50,196 nt of DNA, taken from NCBI RefSeq assembly GCF_023502395.1, contig NZ_JAMFMB010000028.1, positions 1-50,196 of the forward strand, read 5' to 3'. A program made the position numbers and the translations under genes. Within the stretch, counting starts at the first letter, position 1. Every line of letters starts with the position of its first letter. This stretch comes from Ruegeria spongiae. Lineage in GTDB: Bacteria > Pseudomonadota > Alphaproteobacteria > Rhodobacterales > Rhodobacteraceae. The notes under the pieces were generated by a model that did not search any database, was not told the origin of the DNA, and saw only the letters and a list, made by a program, of their open reading frames with translations. Shown one piece after another: positions 50,108 through 50,196 of the stretch.

Positions 50108-50196
50108 ATGGATTCATTTGGAAAAGCGTACGAATTAGTCCGCGTTGCAATTGTTGTGATGTTATCGCCGTTGGTGATTGCATTGTACGCGACGCC
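50108..50196 (+). CDS. Partial small membrane protein running off the window
   Basis: From ATG 50108 the frame is open to the edge. It encodes a short polar start (MDSFGKAYELV) and then a hydrophobic run (RVAIVVMLSPLVIALYA), fitting a TM segment. A competing minus-strand frame covers the same bases, so the call is tentative. Confidence 0.4.
   Translation, partial: MDSFGKAYELVRVAIVVMLSPLVIALYAT

Noticed and set aside
49986-50183. 65-codon minus-strand ORF at the right end
   Set aside because: It overlaps the DUF1353 gene end and competes with a plus-strand frame that has a plausible TM segment. The evidence is too weak to call it.
1-50196. tRNA, rRNA or CRISPR loci
   Set aside because: No cloverleaf-type sequence with a T-loop, no rRNA-like block and no regularly spaced repeat series were seen by eye. 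A tRNAscan or CRISPR search was not possible.

Overview
The window looks like chromosome of a marine Roseobacter-type alphaproteobacterium (Rhodobacteraceae). The grounds are high-GC core genes, an imuA-imuB-dnaE2 SOS cassette with an alphaproteobacterial GAAC-N7-GAAC LexA-type box, a heterotetrameric sarcosine-oxidase operon, an AGCS symporter/Usp/Lrp group, and an IS481-type transposase. This is a judgement from gene content; no database search was possible.

Layout. (1) 1-4700 is accessory DNA: a divergent pair of small-gene operons (XRE regulator, a 33-residue ORF carrying a HEAGH motif, a two-TM protein, a DUF3800 protein), a ParB-like gene fragment, an IS481 transposase broken by a 40-bp insertion, and several small or doubtful ORFs. 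(2) 4734-14937 is a catabolic cluster: an XRE-cupin and a LysR regulator, then divergent arms. The minus arm holds an aminotransferase and a split ThDP decarboxylase. The plus arm holds an AstE/AspA-type zinc deacylase, an aldehyde dehydrogenase, a Rieske oxygenase, two mutually paralogous proteins of unknown family and a DUF1116 (AllG-like) protein. (3) 15044-31023 is a second catabolic and transport region: soxBDAG-ridA, a phytanoyl-CoA-dioxygenase-like enzyme, a VanA-like Rieske oxygenase, LysR, an M29-like protein, a desaturase-type protein paired with a Rieske ferredoxin, a four-gene polar amino acid ABC transporter, an AhpD-like protein and a second XRE-cupin regulator. (4) 31027-46328 is mostly housekeeping: MATE efflux, a CrpP/Rmf-like small protein, imuA-imuB-dnaE2, AGCS symporter with Usp, Lrp, a YegD-like Hsp70, and an MCE lipid-transport operon. 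(5) 46583-50196 is visibly richer in AT and carries secreted proteins: an SH3/TPR-like protein, a HExxH metalloprotease and a DUF1353 protein.

How it fits together. Regions 2 and 3 together have importers, several oxygenases, N-demethylating and deacylating enzymes, a transaminase/decarboxylase/dehydrogenase series and local regulators. I infer uptake and breakdown of one or more N-methylated or N-acylated, possibly ring-containing, compounds; the substrate cannot be read from sequence. The pair of unknown proteins translationally coupled to a Rieske oxygenase and a DUF1116 protein is the strongest candidate for something undescribed. No tRNA, rRNA or CRISPR array was recognised.
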